Positions 9,852 through 19,799 of a DNA stretch of 64,000 nt are shown piece after piece. This DNA is from Notoacmeibacter sp. (GTDB lineage: Bacteria; Pseudomonadota; Alphaproteobacteria; Rhizobiales; Rhizobiaceae). Numbering within the stretch: the first letter of the stretch is position 1; each line of letters begins with the position of its first letter. Under the pieces are notes generated by a model. That model saw only the letters and a program-made list of their open reading frames with translations, did not search any database and had not been told where the DNA came from. The stretch is taken from the NCBI GenBank assembly GCA_019912385.1, contig JAIOIW010000003.1, positions 1 through 64,000 of the forward strand, written 5' to 3'. Position numbers and translations under genes: made by a program.

Positions 9852-10646
9852 TCAGGCCGCCATCGGAATCCTGGTATCGATCGATATGCGGTTGCGGCCA
9901 CCATTCTTGGCCGAGTAGAGCCGGGTGTCAGCCGCGCCCATCAATTCCGGCAGGGTCTGGGAATCCGTCGTGACCGCCCCCCCGATGCTGATGGTCAGTT
10001 TGTGTCTGGTGCCTTTGCGCGGCTCGAACACGATCGCCTCGACGGTCTTGCGGATGCGCTCGGCCACTACAGTGGCATCGACACCGCATGCACCGACCAG
10101 GAAGGCCGCGAATTCCTCGCCGCCGATCCTTCCCAGCACGTCGAACTCGCGCACCGATTTGCGAATCGCGTCTGCGATCAGGACCAACGCTTCGTCGCCG
10201 GTCAGGTGCCCGTAGTTGTCGTTGATCGACTTGAAGTTGTCGGCGTCGATGATCAGCAGGGTTCCGACGTCGCTCTTGCGGCGCATCTTGTCCAGCGTGG
10301 CGATGAATTTCTCGCGGTTGAACATGCCCGTCATGGCATCCAGTTCGGATTTCTCACGGAGCATCTCGTAAGCGCGTTCAAGCTGGCGATTGGCGCTGTC
10401 CAGCGCGGCGAGCGTCTCTTCAAGTTCGCGGTTGCGCAAGGCCACGGCATAGGAAACGGTGAAGGCGACAATAGCCGGAACCGCCATTATTATGTTGGCG
10501 AACTCACCCAGTTCGGTTCTTGTCTGGATGGAAAACCGGAAATAGCTGGGGATCAAAAGGAAACTCAGCGTGTAAACAATCGTCCAAAATAGCTTCTTCA
10601 CCACCCGTCCGCCCCTACCCACGACGTTCACGGCGCTGTTGTACAT
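9852..10646 (-). CDS. Membrane-bound diguanylate cyclase (GGDEF)
   Basis: Makes cyclic di-GMP from two GTP at the membrane. About 264 residues from the ATG at 10646: two hydrophobic segments in the first 80 residues, a short coiled-coil linker (RELEETLAALDSANRQLERAYEML), then a complete GGDEF domain. The active-site motif is GGEEF (about residues 175-179) and a product-inhibition I-site RxxD (REFD) lies five residues before it, so the enzyme is predicted active and feedback-controlled. Other possible starts are a TTG at 10682 and tandem GTGs at 10601-10604. No EAL domain and no sensory domain besides the membrane segments. Confidence 0.87.
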   Translation of the reverse strand: MYNSAVNVVGRGGRVVKKLFWTIVYTLSFLLIPSYFRFSIQTRTELGEFANIIMAVPAIVAFTVSYAVALRNRELEETLAALDSANRQLERAYEMLREKSELDAMTGMFNREKFIATLDKMRRKSDVGTLLIIDADNFKSINDNYGHLTGDEALVLIADAIRKSVREFDVLGRIGGEEFAAFLVGACGVDATVVAERIRKTVEAIVFEPRKGTRHKLTISIGGAVTTDSQTLPELMGAADTRLYSAKNGGRNRISIDTRIPMAA

Positions 10647-10820
10647 GGCAGGCCTGAAAATCGTCTGAACCCGATCGGACAAATTTTATCCAATGGCCCC
10701 GCGCTCTTTCCGGAACCCATCAAAAAGTGCGACAAATGCCGCTGTGGGACTTGCTAGCTGCCTGGTCCCTGTGTTGCCGCAAGCCCCCCTGAGACCCGGA
10801 TCAGGCCCTGGAAAGAAACC

Positions 10821-11531
10821 ATGACAGAAATTCCCGATTCAGCCCGGTTCGATCACGTCACAGATTGGGTGTTCGACCTCGACAACACGCTCTATCCGCA
10901 CCACGCGAACCTGTTTGCCCAGATCGACGAACGCATGACGGACTACATTGCGCGGCTGCTGAGCCTGCCGCGCGGCGAGGCGCGCACCGTGCAAAAGGAA
11001 TTCTATCACGACTATGGCACGACGCTGGCGGGCCTCATGGACCGGTACGGGATCGATCCGGACGACTTCCTGGAGAAAGTCCACGACATCGACTATTCCT
11101 GGCTCGATCCCGATCCCGAACTTGGCGTGGCGATAAAGAGCCTGCCCGGCCGCAAGTTCATTTTCACCAATGGTGACCGCGGTCATGCCGAGCGAACGGC
11201 GAGACAGCTCGGTATCATCGATCATTTCGACGATATTTTCGATATCGTGGCGGCGGGTCTCGTCCCCAAGCCGGCCCAGGAAACCTATGACAAGTTCCTC
11301 GCCCTTCACCGCGTTGCCGGCCCCAATGCGGCAATGTTCGAGGATCTCGCCCGAAATCTCACCGTGCCCAAGGCACTGGGCATGACCACGGTGCTGATCG
11401 TGCCGCGCAACTTCGAGCCGTCATTTTCGGAGATATGGGAGAGGGACGCCGACAATGACGACGCGGTCGATTTCGTGACTGACGATCTGAAATCGTTCCT
11501 GTCGGCATTGATCGCGCGCCAGGACATATGA
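10821..11531 (+). CDS. HAD-family pyrimidine 5'-nucleotidase (Sdt1/Phm8-like)
   Basis: Cytoplasmic HAD phosphatase expected to dephosphorylate pyrimidine nucleoside monophosphates. 236 residues. Motif I DLDNTLY with catalytic Asp19 and Asp21, motif II FTNGDRGHAERT, motif III Lys in LVPKPAQETY and motif IV MFEDLARNL. The spacing after motif I and the LDNTLYPH signature match the HAD-IA pyrimidine nucleotidase group common in alphaproteobacteria. Start preceded by GGAAAGAAACC. A perfect palindrome overlaps the last base of the stop codon and probably ends the transcript. Confidence 0.88.
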   Translation: MTEIPDSARFDHVTDWVFDLDNTLYPHHANLFAQIDERMTDYIARLLSLPRGEARTVQKEFYHDYGTTLAGLMDRYGIDPDDFLEKVHDIDYSWLDPDPELGVAIKSLPGRKFIFTNGDRGHAERTARQLGIIDHFDDIFDIVAAGLVPKPAQETYDKFLALHRVAGPNAAMFEDLARNLTVPKALGMTTVLIVPRNFEPSFSEIWERDADNDDAVDFVTDDLKSFLSALIARQDI

Positions 11532-11554
11532 GCCAGCCCGCGCGCGGGCTGGCT
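11531..11554. terminator. Perfect 24-bp palindrome, likely bidirectional terminator
   Basis: AGCCAGCCCGCG followed at once by its exact complement CGCGGGCTGGCT. The first base is the last base of the nucleotidase stop codon. It lies between that gene and the converging PCu(A)C gene. The stem is very GC-rich but no clear U-tract follows on either strand, so it may be a stability hairpin rather than a strict intrinsic terminator. Confidence 0.6.
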
Positions 11555-11610
11555 CAGGTCGGCGAACCGGCGGCCATGTGAGGGGAGCGGGCCCCCGGCG
11601 CGCCGGCACA

Positions 11611-12162
11611 TCAGCCGCCGTGATTGTGCTTCATTCCACTAGTGTCCGCCGGTTTGACCGGCAGTTCCAGATCAACCGCGCCGGCACCTTCGAAGGTAAG
11701 GGTCACCTTGACGGTCGTCCCTTCCGCGAAGGGCTCGGGTACATTCATGAACATGAGATGATAGCCGCCGGGTTTGAGCTCCACGGATTCGCCCGCGGGA
11801 ATGACGAGGCCGTCGGAAAGCGGGCGCATCTTCATGACGCCGTCGATGACGGCCATTTCGTGGATTTCCGACTTGCCCGCCGCGTCGGTTGAGACCGACA
11901 GCAGGCGGTCGTCTTGCGCGCCGGTATTCTTGATCGTGACGAAGCCGCCGCCGGCGCGCTGGCCGGGTAGCATGGCGCGGGCCCAGATTCCGGTGAGTTC
12001 GAGGTTCCCGACCTCGATCGTCGGCATGTCCATCGCCGAGGTGACGACCGGGTCGATCGCCTTGACCGGGCTGGTGGCGGAGGCGCCGAGGGCCGGCGCG
12101 GTGAAGATGGCGGCTGCCGTCAGTGCGAGGGCTGCGGAGAATTGAATGTGAAGGTTGCGCAT
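11611..12162 (-). CDS. Periplasmic copper chaperone PCu(A)C
   Basis: Copper-binding periplasmic protein that in relatives delivers Cu(I) to the CuA centre of cytochrome oxidase. 183 residues with a signal peptide (MRNLHIQF followed by an Ala/Leu-rich core, cleaved near 25). The family metal site is visible as HEM, then MKM, then HLMFM near residues 110-150, plus a His-rich tail MKHNHGG. The ATG has AAAGGACGCGTC before it. An upstream DUF2946 gene on the same strand, 69 bases away, suggests a small copper-handling operon. Confidence 0.88.
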   Translation of the reverse strand: MRNLHIQFSAALALTAAAIFTAPALGASATSPVKAIDPVVTSAMDMPTIEVGNLELTGIWARAMLPGQRAGGGFVTIKNTGAQDDRLLSVSTDAAGKSEIHEMAVIDGVMKMRPLSDGLVIPAGESVELKPGGYHLMFMNVPEPFAEGTTVKVTLTFEGAGAVDLELPVKPADTSGMKHNHGG

Positions 12163-12231
12163 GACGCGTCCTTTCCTGAATCTTGGATATGATGAGGCGT
12201 GACCCAATGGGCCGGCCGGGTCATTGAAGAA

Positions 12232-12627
12232 TCAGGAAAAGGCGGGCGGTGCCCGGATGGCTGGCGACGGAGAAGCAGGAGCAGACGTGCTCTGTCCCGC
12301 ATCCGTGGCGACAAGGCGGTTCGTCCGCGCCGTCTCGTGCACCAGGACGGCACCGTTGTCCGCCAGGGCGGCGAGGGAGCACGAGCCATGGCCGGCGATG
12401 CACATCGGGCAGTCGTCGGCCGCGCCGGGTGTGACCGGTGCGGCCGGATCGCGAACCGTTCCATAGCTGGAGCAGATCACCCACGCATCGGCGGTGTTTG
12501 CCGCGCGGGCTTCGGCGAGCGGGTGGATCAGATTGCCAAGCAGGATCGTCAGCGCAAGAACGCAAAACGCAGCCCGCTCGCGCCACAGCCCGTTCATAAT
12601 TCCGCGCGGTCGTGCGTCCGTCTTCAT
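12232..12627 (-). CDS. DUF2946-like secreted protein with CPMC motif
   Basis: Small exported protein of unknown function, about 131 residues from the ATG at 12627 (an alternative ATG at 12597 gives 121). A hydrophobic N-terminal segment (AAFCVLALTILLGNLI) looks like a signal peptide. The mature part has Cys in VICSSYG and a DDCPMCIAGHGSC cluster, the pattern of DUF2946 proteins, which often sit beside copper or other metal genes. Upstream partner of the PCu(A)C gene. Metal binding is inferred from the Cys/His cluster and neighbour only. Confidence 0.68.
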   Translation of the reverse strand: MKTDARPRGIMNGLWRERAAFCVLALTILLGNLIHPLAEARAANTADAWVICSSYGTVRDPAAPVTPGAADDCPMCIAGHGSCSLAALADNGAVLVHETARTNRLVATDAGQSTSAPASPSPAIRAPPAFS

Positions 12628-12800
12628 GCAACTGACATAGCCGCCCAGCCACCGGATCGCCAGTGCAAATCGCTGCGGCATCGCGGCGCGGCGCCAATGG
12701 GCGTCTCGGGAGGCTTTGCGCGCCGCTTTTTCGTCGCGTGCACTTGCGTTGTCTTTTCCGGACAACCGCGATACCCGTTTCTTTTCGGAAGGAATCCCGC

Positions 12801-13319
12801 ATGCTCCGACCCATCCTCAACATCGACGATGTCGAACTGCAGCCGCGCCCGCCGCATTTCGCGCCCACCGGCCCGGCCGCCGAGCGCTACGACGCCAAAG
12901 TCGGTTTCATCGGCCCGCGCATCGGAGCGAAAAAACTCGGTTACAACATCACTGCCGTCCCGCCGGGCAAGTGCGCCTTTCCTTTCCACAATCACCAGGT
13001 CAACGAGGAGATGTTCCTCGTTCTTGCCGGTACCGGTGAAATTCGTATCGGCGACAGGACATGGCCGATCCGCCAGGGCGACATTGTCGCCTGTCCTCCC
13101 GGTGGTCCCGAAACCGCGCACCAGATCGTCAATACGGGGACGGAGGAACTGCGTTATCTCGCTGTCAGCACGAAGATGTCGCCCGAAGTCGCGGAATATC
13201 CGGAAACCGGCCGGTTTGGCGTATTGGCCGAACTGGCGCCGGCCGGCGACGGCAAGCCGCGCACGATGGTGTTCGTCGGCCGCGAAGGCGACAGCCTGGA
13301 CTACTGGGAGGGCGCGTGA
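12801..13319 (+). CDS. Cupin-domain protein
   Basis: 172-residue single-domain cupin. Motif 1 is FHNHQVNEEMFLVLAGTGEI (metal-type His, His and Glu, residues about 58-77) and motif 2 includes GDIVACPPGGPETAHQI. This fits a metal-binding beta-barrel; the reaction is unknown. The ATG has a good GGAAGGAATCCCGC leader. Divergent from the DUF2946 gene, sharing about 170 bases, and convergent with the LOG-family gene, with 4 bases between stops. Confidence 0.8.
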   Translation: MLRPILNIDDVELQPRPPHFAPTGPAAERYDAKVGFIGPRIGAKKLGYNITAVPPGKCAFPFHNHQVNEEMFLVLAGTGEIRIGDRTWPIRQGDIVACPPGGPETAHQIVNTGTEELRYLAVSTKMSPEVAEYPETGRFGVLAELAPAGDGKPRTMVFVGREGDSLDYWEGA

Positions 13320-13323
13320 CCGG

Positions 13324-14175
13324 TCAACCCGGCCCCTCGAATCCGTAGAACGCGGCAACCTCGGCCCATGCTTCGTCAGCCGTGTCGACGAAGCTGATCA
13401 GGTCCGGATCGGCCGGCGAGATCGTGCCCTGTTCGGCGAGAAAATCGAGGTTGATGACGTTTTTCCAGAATTCGCGCCCGAACAGCAGCACCGGCACGCG
13501 TTCCATCCGCCCGGTCTGGATCAGCGTCAGCGTCTCGAACAATTCGTCCATCGTGCCGTAGCCGCCGGGGAATATGGCGACCGCCTTGGCCCGCATGATG
13601 AAATGCATCTTGCGGATGGCGAAGTAGTGGAAATTGAAGCACAGTTCCGGTGTCACGTAGGCGTTTGGTGCCTGTTCGTGCGGCAGTACGATGTTGAGCC
13701 CGATCGATGGCGCACCGACATCGTGGGCGCCCCGGTTTCCCGCCTCCATGACGCCCGGTCCGCCGCCCGTGACGACGACGAACTCGCGATAGTGCGAGAC
13801 CGCCGAGTGGCGCGAGCATATTCGGGCGAACTTGCGGGCTTCGTCATAGAAACGTGAATTGGCCTCCAGGTTCTTCTTCTGGGTCTCGTTTTTTGCCGAC
13901 CAGGGTGAACTGCCCGGCTCGGGGATGCGCGACCCGCCGAACAGGATGACCGTCGAATCGATGCCGCGTTCGGCAAGCATCATTTCCGGCTTCAGCAATT
14001 CAAGTTGCAGGCGCACCGGACGCAGCTCTCGCCGCGTCATGAAATCCTCGTCGGCCCAGGCCAGGCGGTAGGCCGGCGCCCGCGTCTGCGGCGTGTCGGG
14101 AACAGAGCGCGCGCGCGTGATGTCCTCGTGAGAGTGGGGTAGCGGTGTCCAGCCGTTCTTGTCTTGAGGATTCAA
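13324..14175 (-). CDS. LOG/TIGR00730 family Rossmann-fold protein
   Basis: Nucleotide-binding protein of the LOG (lysine-decarboxylase-like) family; true LOG enzymes release cytokinin-type bases from nucleoside monophosphates. 283 residues from a TTG start (LNPQDKNGWTPLPHSHED), chosen because this N-terminus is usual in rhizobial homologues and GGGGACCGG precedes it. Key motifs: VTGGGPGVMEAGNRGA and the catalytic PGGYGTMDELFE. Longer than small LOG enzymes by about 90 N-terminal residues. The exact substrate is not established for this long form. Confidence 0.82.
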   Translation of the reverse strand: MNPQDKNGWTPLPHSHEDITRARSVPDTPQTRAPAYRLAWADEDFMTRRELRPVRLQLELLKPEMMLAERGIDSTVILFGGSRIPEPGSSPWSAKNETQKKNLEANSRFYDEARKFARICSRHSAVSHYREFVVVTGGGPGVMEAGNRGAHDVGAPSIGLNIVLPHEQAPNAYVTPELCFNFHYFAIRKMHFIMRAKAVAIFPGGYGTMDELFETLTLIQTGRMERVPVLLFGREFWKNVINLDFLAEQGTISPADPDLISFVDTADEAWAEVAAFYGFEGPG

Positions 14176-14318
14176 TGTCCGGTCCCCGTCGCAAAGGCGT
14201 TGTCGTAAGGCGCTGGCGCGATTGACCCTAGGCGGTCCTTCGCATAGTTTCCGCGCCAATTTCGTCCCGGATCGATCCTAGACGCCTTCCCTTAACACGA
14301 CGTGTAACGGAGCAGCCC

Positions 14319-15173
14319 ATGTCCATGCCCGACCTTGCCGCCCTGGAGTCTACTATCGAAAAGGCGTTCGATGAGCGCGAGAGCGTATCGACAACGACGC
14401 GCGGCGAGGTCCGCGATGCTGTTGAAACCGCTCTCAACCTGCTGGACGGCGGTCATGTCAGGGTCGCCAGCCGTGGTGATGACGAAAACTGGACTGTGCA
14501 CCAGTGGCTGAAGAAGGCCGTGCTGCTGTCGTTCCGGCTCAATCCGATGGATATCATTCCCGGCGGTCCGGGCGACGCCGTGTGGTGGGACAAGGTCGAC
14601 TCGAAGTTCTCTGGCTGGACGGCGCATGAATTCGAGCGCGCCGGTTTCCGCGCCGTACCGAACTGCATCGTGCGCAAGTCGGCCCATATCGCCAAGGGCG
14701 TCGTGCTGATGCCTTCCTTCGTCAATCTCGGCGCCTATGTCGACGAGGGCACCATGGTCGACACCTGGGCGACCGTCGGCTCTTGCGCGCAGATCGGCAA
14801 GAACGTGCACCTGTCGGGAGGCGTGGGTATCGGCGGCGTGCTGGAGCCGCTGCAGGCCGGACCGACCATCATCGAGGACAATTGCTTCATCGGCGCGCGC
14901 TCGGAAGTCGTCGAAGGCTGCATCGTGCGCGAGGGCGCGGTGCTCGGTATGGGCGTCTATATCGGCAAGTCGACCAAGATCGTCGACCGCGAGACCGGCG
15001 AGATCCACATGGGCGAAGTGCCGCCCTATTCGGTCGTGGTCTCGGGTTCGATGCCGGGCAAGAACCTGCCGGGCAAGGATTACGGCCCCAGCCTCTACTG
15101 CGCCGTCATCGTCAAGAAGGTGGACGAAAGAACGCGGTCGAAGACCTCGATCAACGAACTGCTGAGAGATTGA
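14319..15173 (+). CDS. dapD: Tetrahydrodipicolinate N-succinyltransferase DapD
   Basis: Cytoplasmic acyltransferase of the succinylase route to meso-diaminopimelate and lysine; it adds succinyl from succinyl-CoA to tetrahydrodipicolinate. 284 residues: alpha-helical N-terminal domain, then a left-handed beta-helix of hexapeptide repeats (about 110-250) with the hallmark [21 protein letters not shown] and GGVLEP blocks. The ATG follows AACGGAGCAGCCC. dapE, two steps later in the pathway, is 470 bases downstream, separated by a DUF805 gene. Confidence 0.97.
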   Translation: MSMPDLAALESTIEKAFDERESVSTTTRGEVRDAVETALNLLDGGHVRVASRGDDENWTVHQWLKKAVLLSFRLNPMDIIPGGPGDAVWWDKVDSKFSGWTAHEFERAGFRAVPNCIVRKSAHIAKGVVLMPSFVNLGAYVDEGTMVDTWATVGSCAQIGKNVHLSGGVGIGGVLEPLQAGPTIIEDNCFIGARSEVVEGCIVREGAVLGMGVYIGKSTKIVDRETGEIHMGEVPPYSVVVSGSMPGKNLPGKDYGPSLYCAVIVKKVDERTRSKTSINELLRD

Positions 15174-15179
15174 TCTTCA

Positions 15180-15572
15180 TTGGACCCGATCCGCTCGGAT
15201 AGTGTGAGCATTGGCCGGCTCCTCTGGCTGTTCTTCGGTCTCAAGGGGCGGGTGAGCAGGGCTGCTTACATGCTGGCTGCCCTGCTGATGGTGGTCATGG
15301 TGACGTTCACGCTCTACCGCATCGGCATTGCGCCGGAGGAAAGTCGCGTGCAGCAGGCCTGGCTGTCGGTATTCTTCGTCGCCGCGCTTGTGTCGGAGTG
15401 GTCGTCGATCGCGCTTGCCGTCAAGCGGCTGCACGATTTCGACAGGACGGGCATGCTGGCCATTGTCATGCTCGTTCCCGCACTATCGATCGTCGCCTTC
15501 GCCGTGTTGTGCATCGTACCGGGAACCGATGGGCCTAACCGTTTTGGCGAGCGCACAAATTCGCCGGGGTAA
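15180..15572 (+). CDS. DUF805 small membrane protein
   Basis: 130-residue inner-membrane protein with three to four helices and the DUF805 signature (LFFGLKGRVSRAAYML near the start and AVKRLHDFDRTGM in the middle). Function unknown. Written from a TTG at 15180, six bases after the dapD stop; a GTG at 15204 (MSIGRLLWLFFGLKG) is an equally reasonable start. Lies between dapD and dapE in the same direction and is probably co-transcribed with them. Confidence 0.78.
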   Translation: MDPIRSDSVSIGRLLWLFFGLKGRVSRAAYMLAALLMVVMVTFTLYRIGIAPEESRVQQAWLSVFFVAALVSEWSSIALAVKRLHDFDRTGMLAIVMLVPALSIVAFAVLCIVPGTDGPNRFGERTNSPG

Positions 15573-15641
15573 GGGCGCCGGATCGCCTTGCCCGGCAACA
15601 TTTCCGCTGACAGTCATGCCGCGTTCGGCTAATCACTGCCC

Positions 15642-16847
15642 ATGACAAGAATTACCGATCCCGCCGAAATCCTCCGCGATCTCATTCGCTGTCCGTCCGT
15701 GACGCCGGCCGAAGGCGGGGCGCTTGCCGCACTTGAATCCATGCTGAAATCGCTCGGATTCGCTACCGACCGGATCGTCTTTTCTCACACCGGCACGCCG
15801 GATGTCGAAAATCTCTACGCACGGTTCGGCAACTCCGGTCCGCACCTGATGTTCGCCGGCCACACCGATGTGGTGCCGGCCGGCGAGGAGGCGGACTGGA
15901 GCCATCCGCCCTTCGCAGCCCAGATTGCAGACGGCCTACTCTTCGGTCGCGGTGCCGTTGACATGAAGGGCGGCATCGCCTGCTTCCTGGCGGCCTTCGC
16001 CCGCCATGCGCAAGAGCACGGCGCGCCGGCCGGTTCGGTGTCCTTCCTCATCACCGGCGACGAGGAGGGGCCCGCGCTCAACGGCACGGTGAAGCTGCTG
16101 GAATGGGCGGCGGCAAGAGGCGAGCGCTGGGACGGCTGCCTTGTCGGTGAGCCGACCAATCCGCAAAGGCTTGGCGACATGATCAAGATCGGCCGCCGCG
16201 GTTCGCATTCCGGCACGATCACCGTCTTCGGCCGGCAGGGCCACGTCGCCTATCCCCATCTGGCCGATAATCCCGTGCGCGGCATCGTGGCGCTGACGAC
16301 GGCGCTGATGGACCCGCCCTTCGACGAGGGCACGGAAAATTTCCAGCCGACCAACCTGGAAGTGACCTCCATCGATGTCGGCAACAAGGCGACCAACGTC
16401 ATTCCGGCGAAGGCGACGGCGTCATTCAACATCCGCTTCAACGATCTGTGGACCGCGGAAAGCGTGATGGAGGAGACGCACAACCGGCTCGACCGCGCCG
16501 CCGAGGATTTCCGCCTTCGGCCAGGCAAGGGCGAACCGGTCGATTTCTCAGTCGCCTGGGCGGAGCGGGCAAGCCATGTATTTCTTACCCGCGACGACGC
16601 GCTGACCGGGACGTTGTCCGGCGCGGTCGAAGCCATGACCGGCGCGAAGCCGGAATTGTCGACGTCGGGCGGGACATCGGACGCGCGCTTCATCAAGGAT
16701 TATTGCCCGGTGGTCGAGTTCGGCCTGGTCGGCCAGACCATGCACATGGTCGACGAGCACGTGCCGCTTTCGGAACTGGAAACCCTGACGCGGATCTACC
16801 AGCGCTTCATTGCCGACTGGTTCGCGGCCAAGGCCGGGGACGGCTGA
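15642..16847 (+). CDS. dapE: Succinyl-diaminopimelate desuccinylase DapE
   Basis: M20-family zinc hydrolase removing succinate from N-succinyl-LL-diaminopimelate in lysine and peptidoglycan precursor synthesis. 401 residues. Metal ligands and catalytic residues are present: GHTDVVP (His74, Asp76), GAVDMKGG, the general-base motif TGDEEG, and a late His in [11 protein letters not shown]. The dimerisation domain lies in the middle. The following membrane-protein gene starts 5 bases after the stop, suggesting co-transcription. Confidence 0.96.
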   Translation: MTRITDPAEILRDLIRCPSVTPAEGGALAALESMLKSLGFATDRIVFSHTGTPDVENLYARFGNSGPHLMFAGHTDVVPAGEEADWSHPPFAAQIADGLLFGRGAVDMKGGIACFLAAFARHAQEHGAPAGSVSFLITGDEEGPALNGTVKLLEWAAARGERWDGCLVGEPTNPQRLGDMIKIGRRGSHSGTITVFGRQGHVAYPHLADNPVRGIVALTTALMDPPFDEGTENFQPTNLEVTSIDVGNKATNVIPAKATASFNIRFNDLWTAESVMEETHNRLDRAAEDFRLRPGKGEPVDFSVAWAERASHVFLTRDDALTGTLSGAVEAMTGAKPELSTSGGTSDARFIKDYCPVVEFGLVGQTMHMVDEHVPLSELETLTRIYQRFIADWFAAKAGDG

Positions 16848-16852
16848 CGCCC

Positions 16853-17440
16853 ATGCCTTCGCACGAGGAAATCCAGCGCTATGTCGCCGGTGTCTGGCAG
16901 ATGATGATCACGGCGCGGCCCGACGGATTGCGCCTGCTCGACATCTCAGCGGACGGCTTCTGGCGCTCATTCTGGGCGCTGGCGCTGGCACTGCCGCCGA
17001 TGTCCATCGCCTGGGTCGCGGCCGCGCCGGCCTATGTTACCGCCGATACCGGCAAGCTGTCGGTCGTGCTGCGCCTTGGCCTGATCGATCTCGCGGTGTG
17101 GCTGGTGCCGCTGGTCGCACTCGCCATCCTTGCGCGTCCGATCGGCATGGCGGATCGCTTCGTCCACTTCGTCATTTCCGGAAACTGGGGCGGTGCCGTT
17201 ATCGCATGGCTGCTGGCCCCCGTTTCCATCCTCCTGTTGTTCCTGCCGGAAGGCGAGGGCGGCGGATTGTTGTCGCTTGCCGCCTTCGTCGCATCGCTGA
17301 CGCTGGGCTGGCGGCTCGCCCATGGCGCGATCGCCCGGGACTGGCTCTACACCACGGCGGTCTTCACCGGCGTCATTGTTCTTTCGCTGTTCATCCTGTT
17401 TGCGCTGCAGGCGGCCCTGGGGTTGGTCCTTCAGTCGTAA
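16853..17440 (+). CDS. Hypothetical integral membrane protein
   Basis: 195 residues with a short cytoplasmic N-terminus ([19 protein letters not shown]) and about five hydrophobic helices (approx. 40-65, 75-105, 115-142, 147-165, 170-192). I do not recognise a characterised family; it looks like a Yip1-type or other generic small membrane protein. Five bases after dapE, so probably in the same transcript. The open frame runs further upstream inside dapE, but the ATG at 16853 fits the gene spacing. Its end overlaps the converging truA by 10 bases. Confidence 0.72.
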   Translation: MPSHEEIQRYVAGVWQMMITARPDGLRLLDISADGFWRSFWALALALPPMSIAWVAAAPAYVTADTGKLSVVLRLGLIDLAVWLVPLVALAILARPIGMADRFVHFVISGNWGGAVIAWLLAPVSILLLFLPEGEGGGLLSLAAFVASLTLGWRLAHGAIARDWLYTTAVFTGVIVLSLFILFALQAALGLVLQS

Positions 17441-18180
17441 TCGACGCCGATGAGATAGAGTCCGCATGGTGGCGCAAGCGCGCCGCAGGCCTGGTGGTCG
17501 CGCGCTTCTAGCGCGGCGACGAGATCGTCATTCGTCCAGCGGCCTTCGCCGACCAGCTTGATCGATCCGACCATCGAACGGACCTGGTTGTGCAGGAAGG
17601 AGCGGGCCGACGCACGCACCTCGATCACGTCGCCGTTGCGCCTGACGTCGAGACGGTCGAGCGTCTTGATGGAGCTTTTCGCCTGGCACTGCGCGGCGCG
17701 GAACGTGTTGAAGTCATGCGTGCCGAGCAGAAGTTGCGCGGCCTTGTGCATCGCGCCAGCATCAATGTCGCCCTTGCGCACCCACCACGCTCGGTCGCGC
17801 TCCAGCGCCAGCGGCGGGCGGCGGTTGATGATGCGGTAGAGATAGTGCCGCGCGGTCGCCGAAAAGCGGGCGTGGAAGTCCTCGCCCACCTGCCGTGCCT
17901 CCAGGATAGACACCCGCTCGCCGGCCTGCGCCAGCATCGCGTTGATGGCTTCCTGCACACGTTTTTCCGGCCAGTCGCGCGCAAGGTCGGCATGCGCCAC
18001 CTGGCCGGTTGCATGTACGCCGGTGTCGGTGCGGCCGGCCGCCTGAAGCGTCACTTCCTCGTTGGAAAAGGCGAGGATCGCCTGCTCGATCGCCGCCTGC
18101 ACGGTGTGGCCGTTCTTCTGGCGCTGCCAGCCCTTGTAGGGCGTGCCGTCGAATTCCACGAGAAGGCGATAGCGCGGCAT
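17431..18180 (-). CDS. truA: tRNA pseudouridine synthase A (TruA)
   Basis: Isomerises uridines 38-40 in the anticodon stem-loop of many tRNAs to pseudouridine. 249 residues, standard length. Catalytic Asp52 in the [12 protein letters not shown] motif; other conserved blocks are [16 protein letters not shown] and [13 protein letters not shown]. Starts 2 bases after the fmt stop on the same strand, forming a tight def-fmt-truA translation cluster. Confidence 0.96.
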   Translation of the reverse strand: MPRYRLLVEFDGTPYKGWQRQKNGHTVQAAIEQAILAFSNEEVTLQAAGRTDTGVHATGQVAHADLARDWPEKRVQEAINAMLAQAGERVSILEARQVGEDFHARFSATARHYLYRIINRRPPLALERDRAWWVRKGDIDAGAMHKAAQLLLGTHDFNTFRAAQCQAKSSIKTLDRLDVRRNGDVIEVRASARSFLHNQVRSMVGSIKLVGEGRWTNDDLVAALEARDHQACGALAPPCGLYLIGVDYD

Positions 18181-18181
18181 G

Positions 18182-19117
18182 TCAGGCGAACACCGTGCCG
18201 GGCGCGACCGGGTTGCCACGCAGGAAATCGTCCGCGCCGAGCGCCTTGCCGCCAGCCTTCTGCAGCGTGACGAGCCGGACTGCACCTTCGCCGCAGGCGA
18301 TCGTCAGATCGCCGTCGAGCACCGTGCCGGGGGCGCCGCCCCCCGCGCCAAGGGTCGAGCGCAACAGCTTGACGCGCTCCCGCTTGCCGCCAAGTTCCAT
18401 CTCGCACCACGCGCCGGGAAAGGGCGACAGGCCGCGAATCGTGTTGTGAACCTCGGCCGCGGGCTTCGACCAGTCGATCCGGGTCTCGGCCTTGTCGATC
18501 TTCTTCGCATAGGTGACGGCGTCGTCGCCTTGTGGCTCGAGTCCCAGGCCGCCGGCCTCCAGTTCCGCCATGGCGCGGGTCATGAGCGCCGCGCAGATTC
18601 CGGCCAGCTCATCGTGCAACTCGCCCGCCGTCATGTCGGGCGCAATCGCCACATATTCGGCGAGCGCCACCGGACCGGTGTCCAGCCCCTCGTCCATCTT
18701 CATCACCATCATCGCCGTCTCGCGGTCTCCGGCCATGATCGCTCGCTGGATCGGCGCCGCGCCGCGCCAGCGCGGCAGGGCGGAGGCGTGGCCGTTGAAC
18801 GAGCCCAGTCGCGTGCCCTCCAGGATTTCCTTCGGCAGCAGCAGGCCATAGGCGATGACGACCGCGGCATCGGCGTCGAACGCCCGAAACGCGGCCTGCT
18901 CATCCTGGCTTTTCAGCGAGACGGGCGTGCGCACCTCGATGCCAAGCGCCTCCGCCGCCGCATGAACCGGCGACCTGGTCAGTTCCAGGCCGCGGCGGCC
19001 GGCCTGGCGCGGCGGCTGCGTATAGGCGGCAACGATTTCGTGGCCGGCCTCACGCAGTGCGCGCAGCGCCGGAACAGCGAAATCCGGCGTTCCCATGAAG
19101 ATGATCTTCAACGCCAC
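18182..19117 (-). CDS. fmt: Methionyl-tRNA formyltransferase
   Basis: Formylates initiator Met-tRNA using 10-formyltetrahydrofolate. 311 residues. Catalytic residues are in place: Asn108 and His110 in [20 protein letters not shown], and the Asp in [13 protein letters not shown]-terminal formyltransferase domain plus a C-terminal OB-like domain. It sits between def and truA; Def later removes the formyl group, so the pair makes biological sense. Confidence 0.97.
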   Translation of the reverse strand: MALKIIFMGTPDFAVPALRALREAGHEIVAAYTQPPRQAGRRGLELTRSPVHAAAEALGIEVRTPVSLKSQDEQAAFRAFDADAAVVIAYGLLLPKEILEGTRLGSFNGHASALPRWRGAAPIQRAIMAGDRETAMMVMKMDEGLDTGPVALAEYVAIAPDMTAGELHDELAGICAALMTRAMAELEAGGLGLEPQGDDAVTYAKKIDKAETRIDWSKPAAEVHNTIRGLSPFPGAWCEMELGGKRERVKLLRSTLGAGGGAPGTVLDGDLTIACGEGAVRLVTLQKAGGKALGADDFLRGNPVAPGTVFA

Positions 19118-19166
19118 GAAACGTCTCCATTGCAGTGCAGTTGGAAGAATGCGGTCGGATAGCGGC

Positions 19167-19697
19167 TCAGATCGCGAGCCGTGTCCCGCCGCGTTCCTTG
19201 GCCAGTTTCTTGAACTTCTTGACCACCATTTCGCGCTTGAGCCGGGAAATGTGGTCGATGAACAGCACGCCGTTGAGATGGTCGATCTCGTGCTGCAGGC
19301 AGGTCGCCATCAGCCCGTCCGCTTCCATCGTCTGCTGCCTGCCTTCAAGGTCGATGTAGTTGACCGTCACCGAAGCCGGCCGTTCGACCTCGGCATAATA
19401 GTCGGGAATGGACAGGCAGCCTTCCTCGTAGGTCGAGAAGTCGTCTCCGCGGGCAACGATCTCGGGATTGATGAAGACATGCGGGTCGCGCTCTTCGCCT
19501 TCCCTCGAAAGGTCGATGGTCAGCATGCGCACCGGTTCGGCGACCTGGATGGCGGCCAGACCGATGCCGGGTGCGTCATACATCGTTTCCAGCATGTCCT
19601 TGGCGAGTGCGCGCACATCCTCGTCCACGCGCTCCAGCGGTTTGGAGGGTTCGCGCAGGATTGAATCCGGTATGACGACGAGCGGTCGAAGAGCCAT
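19167..19697 (-). CDS. def: Peptide deformylase
   Basis: Metallo-hydrolase that strips the formyl group from nascent proteins. 176 residues with the three diagnostic motifs [14 protein letters not shown] and QHEIDH, which give the metal ligands Cys and two His and the catalytic Glu. The ATG at 19697 ([11 protein letters not shown]) is preferred over a TTG three codons upstream. First gene of the def-fmt-truA cluster; rmuC diverges 102 bases away. Confidence 0.96.
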   Translation of the reverse strand: MALRPLVVIPDSILREPSKPLERVDEDVRALAKDMLETMYDAPGIGLAAIQVAEPVRMLTIDLSREGEERDPHVFINPEIVARGDDFSTYEEGCLSIPDYYAEVERPASVTVNYIDLEGRQQTMEADGLMATCLQHEIDHLNGVLFIDHISRLKREMVVKKFKKLAKERGGTRLAI

Positions 19698-19799
19698 GCT
19701 GCGCAAATAAGCGTTGATCGGCGCAGCGTCAACGGTTCAAAACAATGCCGTTCCTGTTTTGATCTGTTGCGCGGCGCGCGAATCATCTAGCCTTCGTGG

